Origin: Flaccisagitta enflata
Taxonomy: Eukaryota > Chaetognatha > Sagittoidea > Aphragmophora
Direction: 5' to 3'
Length of the DNA stretch: 64,000 nucleotides
NCBI GenBank assembly: GCA_965153355.1
Contig: OZ231127.1
Span: forward strand, 45,570,001 to 45,634,000
Below are positions 54,703 to 64,000 of this stretch, piece by piece; the stretch's first letter is position 1, and each line of letters begins with the position of its first letter. Made by a program: the position numbers and the translations under genes. Below the pieces are notes generated by a model. That model had not been told where the DNA came from and made no database searches. It saw only the letters and a list, made by a program, of their open reading frames with translations.

Positions 54703-55171
54703 TTGAGCCCAGGACAAGCAACAATACGGATACTCTCTGTTATGAGCGCGGAGAGAACTCATCTTCGCGTCATTTGGTCCTTTCTCATAGAGCTGAGCTG
54801 TCTCTCTCGTCATGTCTGCCAGCATTCGTTGACATTTAATACTGATTACCTCGCTCATAATATTTAGGAAATTATGATAATCTGGGTCATGCTGAGGCAA
54901 TCAAGAATTGATTCAATTGATTCAAGAAAAGGACCAAACAACTAAGATATGGGTAATTTTGGTAACCAATACAGTTAAATCGTTTTATCCCATAGAAACG
55001 GATCTCAAGGGATTGAAACAAACTTATTTTCAAACTTCTTTCTTGTAAAGACGATCGACGAGACGTCCTCACCCAACCAAGCGCGGATTTCGGTTGCGTG
55101 CGGACAGAGAGAGAGAGCTGTTACTTCTCATTATTGATTCGCCATCAGCGGCGGAGACAGAAAGAGAGAAA

Positions 55172-55372
55172 TAAATGACGCGGGGTCACAATATAGTCGC
55201 GGACGGGTGGAAAGCGGTGTCCAACCCCGTCCACATCCCCTCCAACCCCAAAACACACACGCGGGGCATTTCAAATGCTCGCTTTCATACTTTTAGAATC
55301 ATGCGTTACGGATTGATGGACAGATGGACGGATGGACAAAGCTTCTACTAGATTCGCGAGTTCGCAACGCGA
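55172..55372 (+). mobile_element. type B element
   Basis: AATAAATGACGCGGGGTCAC, AATATAGTCGCGGACGGGTG, TTTCAAATGCTCGCTTTCAT, GATGGACAGATGGACGGATG, TTCGCGAGTTCGCAACGC. The 3' hairpin is partly degraded. Confidence 0.7.
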
Positions 55373-55373
55373 C

Positions 55374-55570
<197 letters not shown>

Positions 55571-55649
55571 AGAAAGAAAGAAAAAGAAAGATGGCCAAAC
55601 AGAGGGAAAACTGAAAGGGTTACAAATTGATTTTTTCCGCTCAATACAA

Positions 55650-56460
55650 TTTTGCTGCGCGGCTTTTGTCCCATAAAGCAAAGCCTTAAAAAGCGAATAT
55701 CGTTAATTGGATATTCTTTTTAAATCTTTTTACGTTTCAAGCGTTTCGAGTAATCTCCATAAAAGATGCTGCGTCTGTCCGTCTTTCTCTCTCATGTCCG
55801 CCGCCTTCCGCAATAAATTTATTTATACTTACTCCTTTTTCGCCTAAAGTCTTGGATATAGAATTGAAGGGACTGGAGGGGGCGGTCAGATGTACTGCGT
55901 TTTAAAGGACATATGCCTCTAAATTTTTAGTCCGCTGCACTACCCAAGCTGGACTCACATGCAGGCTCTCATTCAAGCGAAAAAGACGTCAAAGCCAACG
56001 ACCAAGTGTCTCGTTCGGACGTCTGCTTCAGCAAAAAGTGTTGTCATTGCCTCTGGCCGTCGTCAAGAACTCCTTCAAGAAAAAAAAACATATTTGGATT
56101 TTTGTTTTTGTTTTGTTTGAACTTAGAAAAAACTGCGTGATTTGTCTAACAAAATTTCGAGACGAACACCCAACGGCCGATAGACAGAATGCTCGCGTGA
56201 GGAACAGCTGTTATTCGCTCCTCGAATCAAACATGAGAGAAAAAACTCTTCTTATTTTTTAACAAAAAAAAGCAAAAAAAACAAACCGAGAGTATCGATT
56301 TCATTTCATCGAAGACCGGAAGTGCACCGCGATAAACTCCAATCTGATAAAAAAAACAAAAAAACAAACAAACAAAACAGATGATTATGAACTATTTTTT
56401 TCAGGACCACACCATTTTATAAGAGTGAAAATTGTAAAACACAAATATCATTATTGACAC
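55650..56460. other. unique stretch
   Basis: No recognised exon or repeat family. Confidence 0.4.
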
Positions 56461-56619
56461 TTTACAAGTTTGGGTACTGTATTTGCTCGAATTAGCGCCC
56501 CGGGCGTTTATAAAACGGAAATCTTAGATTGTCATATTTTGCTCTTATTAGCGCCCCCTATTGAAACAAAAAAATATAGTATAACGGTAGCTTCTTATAT
56601 ATTTTCATTGATTAAAAAC

Positions 56620-56757
56620 CCCCCACCTCTCTTTTCCCTTGCTCCTCATCCTCTTCTTGTTGCTTTCCTCCGCCCCCACCTCTCTTTTCCCTTCCTCCTC
56701 ATCCTCTTCTTGTTGCTTTCCTCCGCCACCACCTCTCTTTTCCCTTCCTCCTCATAC
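56620..56757. repeat. 53-bp minisatellite, left part
   Basis: About 2.5 units of TCCTCATCCTCTTCTTGTTG plus CTTTCCTCCGCC, interrupted by the MITE at 56758. Confidence 0.95.
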
Positions 56758-57270
56758 TCGGGTGTGTCAATATGCAAAAGGTTTTTTGATCAGATCATCA
56801 TCATCAGGGAGTGTTGGGAAATTAATTCTAAGACACTTACTGTTTTTCTTTTTTTTTCAAATTTCAATCATCTTTCATTTTTTTCTAAATCCCTATTTAG
56901 CCCTTAATTTGAATATTGTAGTGCAGCTGGTTTTGCACCTGGATTATTGATAATAAGGAAAAAAATCAAAACCCATTGGTTTTCTTCTTTCTTATACTGT
57001 TAAAAATCAGTGAAATCTTCTGTTTTTATAAAAGAAGACTTAGTAATAGAAAAAATATAATTTTCTAAATGATATATTAGTCTTATTTTCAACAAAACTG
57101 GGTACAGTCGCTGAAAGTACATATATTTTTGACAATCTTTACATGCCCTAAAAAAAACAAAAGATGACTGAAATTGAAAAAAAAATGATCATTGTCTTGT
57201 AATTAGTGACTTCATACTTCCTGATGATGATGAGCTGATCAGAAGACCTTTTGCATATTGACACACCCGA
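56758..57270. mobile_element. 513-bp MITE with 9-bp target duplication (Mutator-like size)
   Basis: Ends TCGGGTGTGTCAATATGCAA and its complement; about 54-bp terminal inverted repeats with four mismatches. TCCTCATAC flanks both sides (56749-56757, 57271-57279), and the minisatellite resumes in register with TCTTCTTG. No coding capacity. Confidence 0.9.
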
Positions 57271-59365
57271 TCCTCATACTCTTCTTGTTGCTTTCCTCCG
57301 CCCCTATCTCTCTTTTCCCTACCTCCTCATCCTCTTCTTGTTGCTTTCCTCCGCCCCCACCTCTCTTTTCCCTTCCTCCTCATCCTGTTCTTGTTGCTTT
57401 CCTCCGTCCCCATCTCTCTTTTCCCTTCCTCCTCATCCTGTTCTTGTTGCTTTCCTCCGTCCCCATCTCTCTTTTCCCTTCCTCCTCATACTCTTCTTGT
57501 TGCTTTCCTCCGCCCCTATCTCTCTTTTCCCTTCCTCCTCATCCTCTTCTTGTTGCTTTCCTCCGCCCCCACCTCTCTTTTCCCTTCCTCCTCATCCTCT
57601 TCTTGTTGCTTTCCTCCACCCCCACCTCTCTCTCCTTCCTCCTCTTCTTGTTGCTTTCTTCCACCCTCACCTCTCTTTTCCCTTTCTCCTCATCCTCTTC
57701 TTGTTGCTTTCCTTCACCCTCACCTCTCTTTTCCCTTCCTCCTCATCCTCTTCTTGTTGCTTTCTTCCACCCTCACCTCTCTTTTCCCTTCCTCCTCATC
57801 CTCTTCTTGTTGCTTTCTTCCACCCTCACCTTTCGTTTCCCTTTCTCCTCATCCTCTTCTTGTTGCTTTCCTCCGCCCCCACCTCTCTTTTCCCTTCCTC
57901 CTAGTTCTCTTCTTGTGCTTTCTTCCGCCCCCACCTCTCATTTCCCTTCCTTCCCATCCTCTTCTCCAACTCCCCCTCTCTTTTCCCCTCCTCCTCATCC
58001 TCTTCTAGATTGCTTTCCTCCGCTCCCACCTCTCTTTTCCCTTCCTCCTAATCCTCTCCTTGTTGCTTTCTTCCACCCCCACCTCTCTTTTCCCTTCCTC
58101 CTCACCCTCTTCTTGTTGCTCTTCTCCGCCCCCACCTCTCTTTTCCCTTCCTCCTCATCCTCCTCTTGTTGCTTTCCTCCGCCCCCACCTCTCTTTTCCA
58201 TTCCTCCTCATCCTCCTCTTGTTGCTTTCCTCCGCTTTCATCTCTCTTTTCCCTAACTCCTGATCCTCTTCTTGTTGCTTTCCTCCGCCCTTGCCTCTCT
58301 CTCCTTCCTCCTCTTCTTGTTGCTTTCTTCCACCCTCACCTCTCTTTTCCCTTCCTCCTCATCCTCTTCTTGTTGCTTTCATCCACCCTCACCTCTGTTT
58401 TCTTTTCCTCCTCATCCTCTTCTTGTTGCTTTCTTCCACCCTCACCTCTATTTTCCCTTCCTCCTCATCCTCTTCTTGTTGCTTTCCTCCGCCTCACCTC
58501 GCTTTTCCCTTCCTCCTAGTTCTCTTCTTGTTGCTTTCTTCCGCCCCTACCTCTCATTTCCCTTCCTTCCCATCCTCTTCTTGTTGCTCTCCTCCAAGTC
58601 CCCCTCTCCGTTCCCCTCCTCCTCATCCTCTTCTAGATTGCTTTCCTCCGCTCCCACCTCTCTTTTCCCTTCCTCCTAATCCTCTCCTTGTTGCTTTCCT
58701 CCACCCCACCTCTCTTTTCCCTTCCTCCTCGTTCTCTCATTGTTGCTTTCTTCCGCCCCCACCTCTCATTTCCCTTCCTTCCCATCCTCTTCTTGTTGCT
58801 CTCCTCCAACTCCCCCTCTCCCCTCCTCATCCTCTTCTAGATTGCATTCCTCCGCTCCCACCTCTCTTTTCCCTTCCGCCTAATCCTCTCCTTGTTGCTT
58901 TCTTCCATCCCCACCTCTCTTTTCCCCTCCTCCTCGTCCTCTTCTTGTTGCTTTCTTCCGCCCCCACCTCTCTTTTCCCTTCCTCCTAATCCTCTCCTTG
59001 TTGCTTTCTTCCACCCCCACCTTTCTTTTCCCTTCCTCCTCACCCTCTTCTTGTTGCTTTCCTCCGCCCCCACCTCTCTTTTCCTTTCTCCTCATCCTCC
59101 TCTTGTTGCTTTCCTCCGCCCCCACCTCTCTTTTCCCTTCCTCCCTATCCTCTTCTTGTTGCTTTCCTCCACCCCCATTCCTCTTTTCCCTTCCTCCTCA
59201 TCCTCTTCTTGTTGCTTTCCTCCGCCCCCACCTCTCTCTCCTTCCTCCTCTTGTTGCTTTCTCCCACCCTCACCTCTCTTTTCCCTTTCTCCTCATCCTC
59301 TTCTTGTTGCTTTACTCCGCCCCCACCTCTCTTTTCCCTTCTTCCTCATCCTCTTCTTTCTTCCC
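57271..59365. repeat. 53-bp minisatellite, main array (about 39 units)
   Basis: Unit CTCTTTTCCCTTCCTCCTCA, TCCTCTTCTTGTTGCTTTCC, TCCGCCCCCACCT. 53 is not a multiple of three, so each frame drifts and several overlapping Leu/Ser/Pro-rich frames appear; none is a gene. Some units are shortened. Confidence 0.97.
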
Positions 59366-59539
59366 TTGCCCTCACTTTCCCCGTCGTGATATCTCCATTG
59401 GAGACTTGACCCGCAGCCGCGCCAACATCACCTTCAACTTTGTTGAATCAACAATCATCACATCCGTGCCCTTTATATTCATTGGTCCTAACCAAAACAA
59501 GTGGCATAAGACTTTTAAGAGTTGCGCTTTTGGGAGTTA

Positions 59540-59760
59540 CTTGTTGGTTGCGGACACGCAACTCTATAAGAGGCTTTGTCCGTCCGTTGGTCCGTCGGTC
59601 CGTTGGTCCATGGTGATCGAGTCGAAAAGTAGGAAAACGAGCGCTTAAGAGACTAATTGGGTTCGTTTATGTGTTTGGGAATGGGAGTTGGAGTGTAGGT
59701 GGGAGTTGGCTGCCCCTGCCCACCCGGCCGCAACGATATTGTGATCCCGCGTCACTCGTT
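59540..59760 (-). mobile_element. type B element, complete
   Basis: Hairpin GTTGCGGACACGCAAC (59547-59562), CTCTATAAGAGGCTTTGTCC, (CCGTTGGT)n, GATCGAGTCGAAAAGTAGG, TGCCCCTGCCCACCCGGCCG, CAACGATATTGTGATCCCGC and GTCACTCG. Confidence 0.8.
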
Positions 59761-60354
59761 CGTTGACGAAAGGTTCATAACCTCTAAACTGTTTGCCCAA
59801 TCCGTCACTCAGGCTCAGCGCGTAGCTCCGTCCGTCAATTCGTAACAACTAACTTTGTGCCTAAGTAATTGCCGGCTACGTAATTCCAGATTGTTGGTTC
59901 GTCGGTCTGTTGATCGGTAACGAAAATATGTGACGATCAACCCGGCACACATGTTGGCCCACTTGCCAATAATATGTTAACAGATCCGGCCTTGCTGTAA
60001 CCCTCAATGATTTTGATGTATATACACGCGACTCTTTCTCTAGATTCACAAATCATTGTTGGAACAACAAACAAATTTCATATTTCATATTTTCCCTTTC
60101 ATCTTTTTTTTTTTTTTTTTTTGCCTCTTTTAGGGGGCTACTTTTTTAAGAGGCTCAACTTTACTTTTGGGTTCCATCTTCTGGCCACGGCAGAGGAAAG
60201 AATTCAATCCAAGAACAAATTTTTCTTCTCCTTTCTTTTTTTCTTTTTTCATCGTTTTGAGACCGAAAGAGTAACTGAACTGTGGAATGATCGTCGTTAG
60301 CGAACCTCACTGAGGTAAGTTGCGTGTTTGCGTAAGGATAGACGGAAAAAGAGA

Positions 60355-60368
60355 TGGAGAGAGAGAGA

Positions 60369-60458
<90 letters not shown>
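60355..60458. repeat. (GA)n microsatellite
   Basis: About 48 GA units with two TGGA breaks. Confidence 0.97.
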
Positions 60459-60462
<4 letters not shown>

Positions 60463-60756
60463 TAAAAAAAAGTTTAGAAAAAAAAAGCGAGGCAAGAATA
60501 TCTTTTATATAGAAAAGAAGCATCGCCTAACAAACTAAGAATGAGGGAAAGAACAGCTTTATAGGCGGTCACTGTCGACTTTGGCGAAAAATATCTCACT
60601 TCACCTAAGAACTAAATTCTGTTTATTCGTGAGGTGAGCAGAACCGTTTTCTCACCTTCTTTCCGCTTGAATTTTTTTTAAACTCATTTCTTGTAATTCA
60701 TTTTCATCTCTTATCTGTTATGATATTGTCAGAGGGCATCCGCAGAAGCCAATAAG

Positions 60757-60930
60757 TTTCTACGCGACTCAACGCCCCACTTTGTCCGTCCGTCCGTCTG
60801 TCGGTCGGTCGGTTGTTATGTACGTCCCAATTTTACTTATGTTTTTTATTCTTTGACTTCACTGCTCCTGTCCAAATACAGCCCCTGCCAACCCGCATGC
60901 GACTGGGGTAGCCGTGTATTTGGCCATCTT
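60757..60930 (-). mobile_element. type A element, hairpin arm lost
   Basis: ACGCGACTCAACGCCCCACT, TTGTCCGTCCGTCCGTCTG, CACTGCTCCTGTCCAAATAC, AGCCCCTGCCAACCCGCATG, CGACTGGGGTAGCCGTGTAT. Confidence 0.75.
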
Positions 60931-61000
60931 TTCACGTGCGTCCTCGCACGTCTATAATGGGCTGTCCGTCCGTCTGTCTGTCAGGCCTCCTCAAGAGCTG
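60928..61000 (-). mobile_element. type E hairpin end
   Basis: Perfect hairpin ACGTGCGTCCTCGCACGT (60934-60951), CTATAATGGGCTGTCCGTCC. It abuts the preceding type A element. Confidence 0.65.
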
Positions 61001-61187
61001 TTGAGTTATGAAAATAAGAAGGAAAAAACACCGATAAAACGTTTGAAATAATCATTTACCCACCCACCTACGTACGTAGACACCCTCTCTCAAAGAAGTC
61101 TAAAGCCACATATAGAAAATACAAATGTGAACAGATCCAAAATTTCCCAAAACAGGATTTACGTGCCCATCTTTCTTCTAAAAAAAA

Positions 61188-61302
61188 AACAAGGTCAAGT
61201 AGGCCAATACGTGCGCCGTGTGGATCTTCGAACGAATGCGAACCCGACCGACCAACGGACGGACAGAACCTCTTATTGACGTGCGTTTGCGCACGTAAAA
61301 AG
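61188..61302 (+). mobile_element. type E element, minimal complete copy (115 bp)
   Basis: AACAAGGTCAAGTAGGCCAA then arm TACGTGCGCC, CGACCGACCAACGGACGG, CAGAACCTCTTATTG, perfect hairpin ACGTGCGTTTGCGCACGT (61279-61296), AAAAAG. This is the shortest intact member and defines the needed parts. Confidence 0.8.
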
Positions 61303-61309
61303 ATGGATA

Positions 61310-61940
61310 CAAAAAAAAACCTAAAAAAAATCAGAAGTGAGTTTTTTTTAATTTCATTTTCGCGCTTCTTTGGATATTTTATGATTTATTTTGTTTTGAC
61401 TATCAGAATTTTCTTCATTCTCACACGTCCGCTTAAAACTTTCGGATGTGAAATCGCCTTCAAAAAACATATTTTCTCAAAATTTCAAACGGAATAATTG
61501 CCAAGCATATGCCAGTGGCAAAAAAAAAAAGAAAACGCATTTTCCATGTTACAAATAAAGAAACCAGACATACAGATTGTGGAGAAGCGGGAAGCAGGTG
61601 TCAGAGTCGGAAAATCTTACACTATGGCATTAGAAAAAGAAGAAAAGAAATGATATATTGTTTTAAAAGAGCACATGAACAGTTGTCACAAATCATTTCT
61701 TTATTGGATTTTCTTAAAACGATGTTTTTTCGATAAATCCACCATTTTTAAGATTCATTTAATGAAAATAGACTTGATTTTTGCATGAATCCACCATTTT
61801 AGACTGCATTCTGCTTGTCGGAATCTTGCGAGAAAGATTTGTGCTTCCCGGTAGCTTGGAAGAATATCAATATCTGAAAGAAACTACCACGTATCATGGT
61901 GGATAGTCGTCGAATTATGGACAAATATGTTCATTTACTG
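61310..61940. other. unique AT-rich stretch
   Basis: Nothing recognised. Confidence 0.4.
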
Positions 61941-61947
61941 ACTGATT

Positions 61948-62125
61948 TTTGTCGCGTGCGACTCAATAACCCGCCATTTCGGTCGGTCGGTGTCACGCTT
62001 TTTTGGCATTAATGGACGATTTTTATATCACTTCTGCTGCCCAAATAGTTTTCTAGCCATTTCCATCACTGGCCCTGCTCACCAGCACGCAACTTGGGCA
62101 GCCGTGTATCTGGCCGCTCACGACT
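61948..62125 (-). mobile_element. type A element, diverged
   Basis: TTTTGTCGCGTGCGACTCAA, TTTCGGTCGGTCGGTGTCAC, CTTCTGCTGCCCAAATAG, GGCCCTGCTCACCAGCACGC, AACTTGGGCAGCCGTGTATC. Confidence 0.7.
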
Positions 62126-62802
62126 ACAAAAAAAAAAAGAAATAGTTACACAAATATACCGCACCCAATGTTTTAATACGGGTTTAATAAGATGGGCGTA
62201 GACTCTATTTGTCTAAAAAGAGAGAAAACTCCAAGAAATGCTCTTGATTCAATTTAAAAAATTGATTTGTAAAACGACAGCGCGTCTGTGAACGTCTTCA
62301 CCAGGACTTATTCATTTCAGAGATATCCACGAAGGGGAAAAATTGAAGAATGAGAAAAAAGGTTAATCGAAATGTTATTATCTATATTCTTTCCGTGTTC
62401 CACCAGTGTCATTTTTTGTACATTTTTTCATGAGATTATAAAAAGGGAAAAACAATACTTTTGTCAAGGGATTTCACCGAACATTGCAATGACCGATCGA
62501 CCGACACAGCAACGTGTAGAGTCGCGTGCCCAGATTATAGATTTTATCTGTTTTAGGCGGCCCACAAGTGCTACGTAAGAAACGAGCAAATGAGTAGAGC
62601 GAGTGAATCAATAGGATCATTAGAATCATTAGAATCAATAGAATCATTAGGAGGTGAGCTGACCAGCATAGTCGATGTCTTGTAACCTATTAGTACTACC
62701 TAGAGAAAGCCGCGCCTATGCTTTGAAGTAAACCAAATCTCTGTAATGCCATGGTCAACAGAACACTCTCAGAAAGTAAATCTTCTTTTAAAACACAATT
62801 TT

Positions 62803-62895
62803 AAGTCGCATGCTTAGTGACATTATAAGTTAAAGAGGGCGCGTCCGTTTGTCGGAAGGAAGGTCCGTTGGTAACGTTGAATTTTAGGGATGCGA
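62803..62895 (-). mobile_element. type A relative (J subtype), end fragment
   Basis: TTAAGTCGCATGCTTAGTGA, TTAAAGAGGGCGCGTCCG, GGTCCGTTGGTAACGTTGAA. Confidence 0.5.
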
Positions 62896-62899
62896 AATC

Positions 62900-63363
62900 G
62901 GTCAAAATACAGAGAAAAACCAAGTTCAAGGTGTGAACCCTCTCAAAATTGTAGCACCCCCACCTACAGCTTTAACCAATTATTTACCAGAATTATTCAA
63001 GGTAAAGAAAGAATGCTTATGTTAATACAAGTGGCGCCAGCAGTGCTATTTTTGACTATCTTCTTCCCACTGAAGATAAAGCTAATAAAAATATCAAAAT
63101 AAACTATTTTCAAAAGTTCATAAGTTGTACTTTACCTTGAGACTGGTGACGTCATTTTAGCTAAAATTTGCAACTCAAAACACACTATCCATTCCTGTAG
63201 TTTGATCTGTAAGATAAAATTCTTTTATTTGCTTAGTTAGGTTCCAGATAAGTCAAGATAATCGGCAGACACAATTCGGTGGCGATTGACGATCGATGTT
63301 ACCAACCGTGGCGGTGAAATATTAAGACTCGCGATACAAAGTTAAAGAGACTCAAGTAATTGA
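62900..63363. other. unique stretch upstream of the partial coding region
   Basis: AT-rich. It contains the phrase AAATTCTTTTATTTGCTTAG at 63217, shared with the type C element at 5324. No promoter motif identified. Confidence 0.4.
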
Positions 63364-63510
63364 TTGATTCGAATCAAAACGGTGGCGACGACGACGACGA
63401 CGACGACAGCGGTGACGCCGACGAAGACGACGACAACTGTCGGCCACGGGCGAAAGAGACTTATTAAAATAAACGGCCGATGGACGACGGTTTCTGAATC
63501 GGAAATCGGC

Positions 63511-64000
63511 ATGTCGACGCCACCGGCGGCTCCGTCGTCGTCCTCCACCCCGCGGACAGGGAGGGGAGGCCGACAACCAAAGGAAAATACGAACTATCCA
63601 ACACAACCGGGCCACAGATCAACATTGGAAAAAAGGCGGGCAGCGGCGGAGGCGGCGGCGACAGCCGCGACCCCACCTTCCGCTACTGGACCGAAAGGGC
63701 GGCGCCAAAGCACACCAAACGCGGCGGCGGCGTCAGTGGGAGCAACGGGCGATGGCGGAAGAAGTGACAACAAAGGCGACAGGCTAGCGATTCTGGAAGC
63801 AAAGATATCCAAGCTGGTGGAGGAAGGAGATTGGATGAGAGGTGAATTAAAGGAGTTACGGGACAGGCTGGAGGAGGAGGAATGGGGGAAGAGACAACTG
63901 GAAGAAAAGCTGAAAGAGTGCCAAAGAATGGAAATGGAGGCAAAATCAGCGGCGGATGAGATTCGGACGGAAAGGGAGGCTTGGGATAGAGAAAAAAGAG
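63511..64000 (+). CDS. partial unknown protein: basic low-complexity N-terminus plus coiled coil, cut by window end
   Basis: Open from ATG at 63511 (G at -3) to the last base; 163 codons are visible without a stop. The frame is in fact open back to 63364, adding IKTVATTTTTTAVTPTKTTT-like sequence with no ATG, so either the start is at 63511 or an exon begins upstream. Residues 1-90 are Pro-, Ser-, Ala- and Arg-rich (MSTPPAAPSSSSTPRTGRGG at the start). From about residue 90 a heptad-like coiled coil follows: DRLAILEAKISKLVEEGDWM, then KELRDRLEEEEWGKRQLEEK and on. The sequence is GC-rich and non-repetitive, unlike its surroundings. Candidates are ORF1 of a non-LTR retrotransposon, whose ORF1 often has a basic N-terminus and coiled coil, or the first exon of a cellular coiled-coil protein. 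No zinc knuckle or RRM is visible before the cut. Confidence 0.5.
   Translation, partial: MSTPPAAPSSSSTPRTGRGGRQPKENTNYPTQPGHRSTLEKRRAAAEAAATAATPPSATGPKGRRQSTPNAAAASVGATGDGGRSDNKGDRLAILEAKISKLVEEGDWMRGELKELRDRLEEEEWGKRQLEEKLKECQRMEMEAKSAADEIRTEREAWDREKR

Noticed and set aside
57215-57245. Hammerhead-ribozyme-like CTGATGA motif
   Set aside because: Part of the MITE terminal inverted repeat; no matching GAAA core or stems.
57251-58989. Overlapping Leu/Ser/Pro/Phe-rich frames up to 332 codons
   Set aside because: Produced by the 53-bp minisatellite, whose length rotates the frame every unit; three frames look alike.

Overview
This is a eukaryotic, animal (bilaterian) genomic window. It contains one recognisable protein-coding gene, a Caudal/Cdx ParaHox homeobox gene on the + strand (28077-37865), with canonical GT-AG introns. 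The homeodomain is split between residues 44 and 45, as is usual for this family. The species cannot be fixed from the sequence. The extreme load of AC, AG, AAC and AAAG microsatellites and small non-autonomous transposons suggests an invertebrate with a repeat-swollen genome. The homeodomain residues ELAQTL and KERKQ resemble insect Caudal as I remember it, which is only a weak hint of arthropod affinity.

Caudal gene: four coding exons are proposed, 28077-28965, 30385-31509, 36754-36899 and 37101-37865. They join in phase (1, 1, 0) to give 974 residues, far longer than a typical Caudal protein. Nearly all of the extra length is Ala-, Ser-, Gln- and His-rich low-complexity sequence encoded by exons 1 and 2. 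Intron 1 is mostly a (CTTT)n tract. Intron 2 (5.2 kb) holds an (AAC)n tract and a nested transposon. Exon 3 lies between complementary (CT)n and (GA)n repeats. A second, partial coding region (63511 to the window end, +) begins with a basic, low-complexity N-terminus and runs into a coiled coil. It may be a cellular gene or ORF1 of a non-LTR retrotransposon.

Repeat landscape: the rest is microsatellites, minisatellites and mobile elements. The main discovery is a group of dispersed elements that share one architecture but not one sequence. Each begins near AACAAG. A short 'arm' motif lies just inside that end. The interior is variable and often made of microsatellite, 9- to 21-bp minisatellite or about 146-bp satellite. 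Many copies then have an (ACGG/GACC)-rich tract. The far end is a perfect or near-perfect hairpin built from the same arm, followed at once by (CT)AAAAA(G). I name the types A (arm AGTCGCG), B (AGTTGCG), C (AGATGCG), D (AGGTGC), E (ACGTGCG), F (GGGCAGCGGCCCC) and G (GTCCTCGA). More than 50 whole or broken copies are present, several nested in each other.

Other elements with clear boundaries: two hAT-like insertions (41158-42543 and 43522-44458) and one hAT-like MITE (15888-16215), each with a perfect 8-bp target duplication; a 513-bp MITE with a 9-bp target duplication (56758-57270) inside a 53-bp minisatellite; TA-flanked mariner-like MITEs; a 4.2-kb long-TIR element with palindromic 180-bp repeats (15271-19495); and a perfect 50-bp inverted repeat (54575-54702). 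No transposase, helicase, integrase or reverse transcriptase domain was recognised, so all elements appear non-autonomous here. No rRNA, tRNA or CRISPR array was found.
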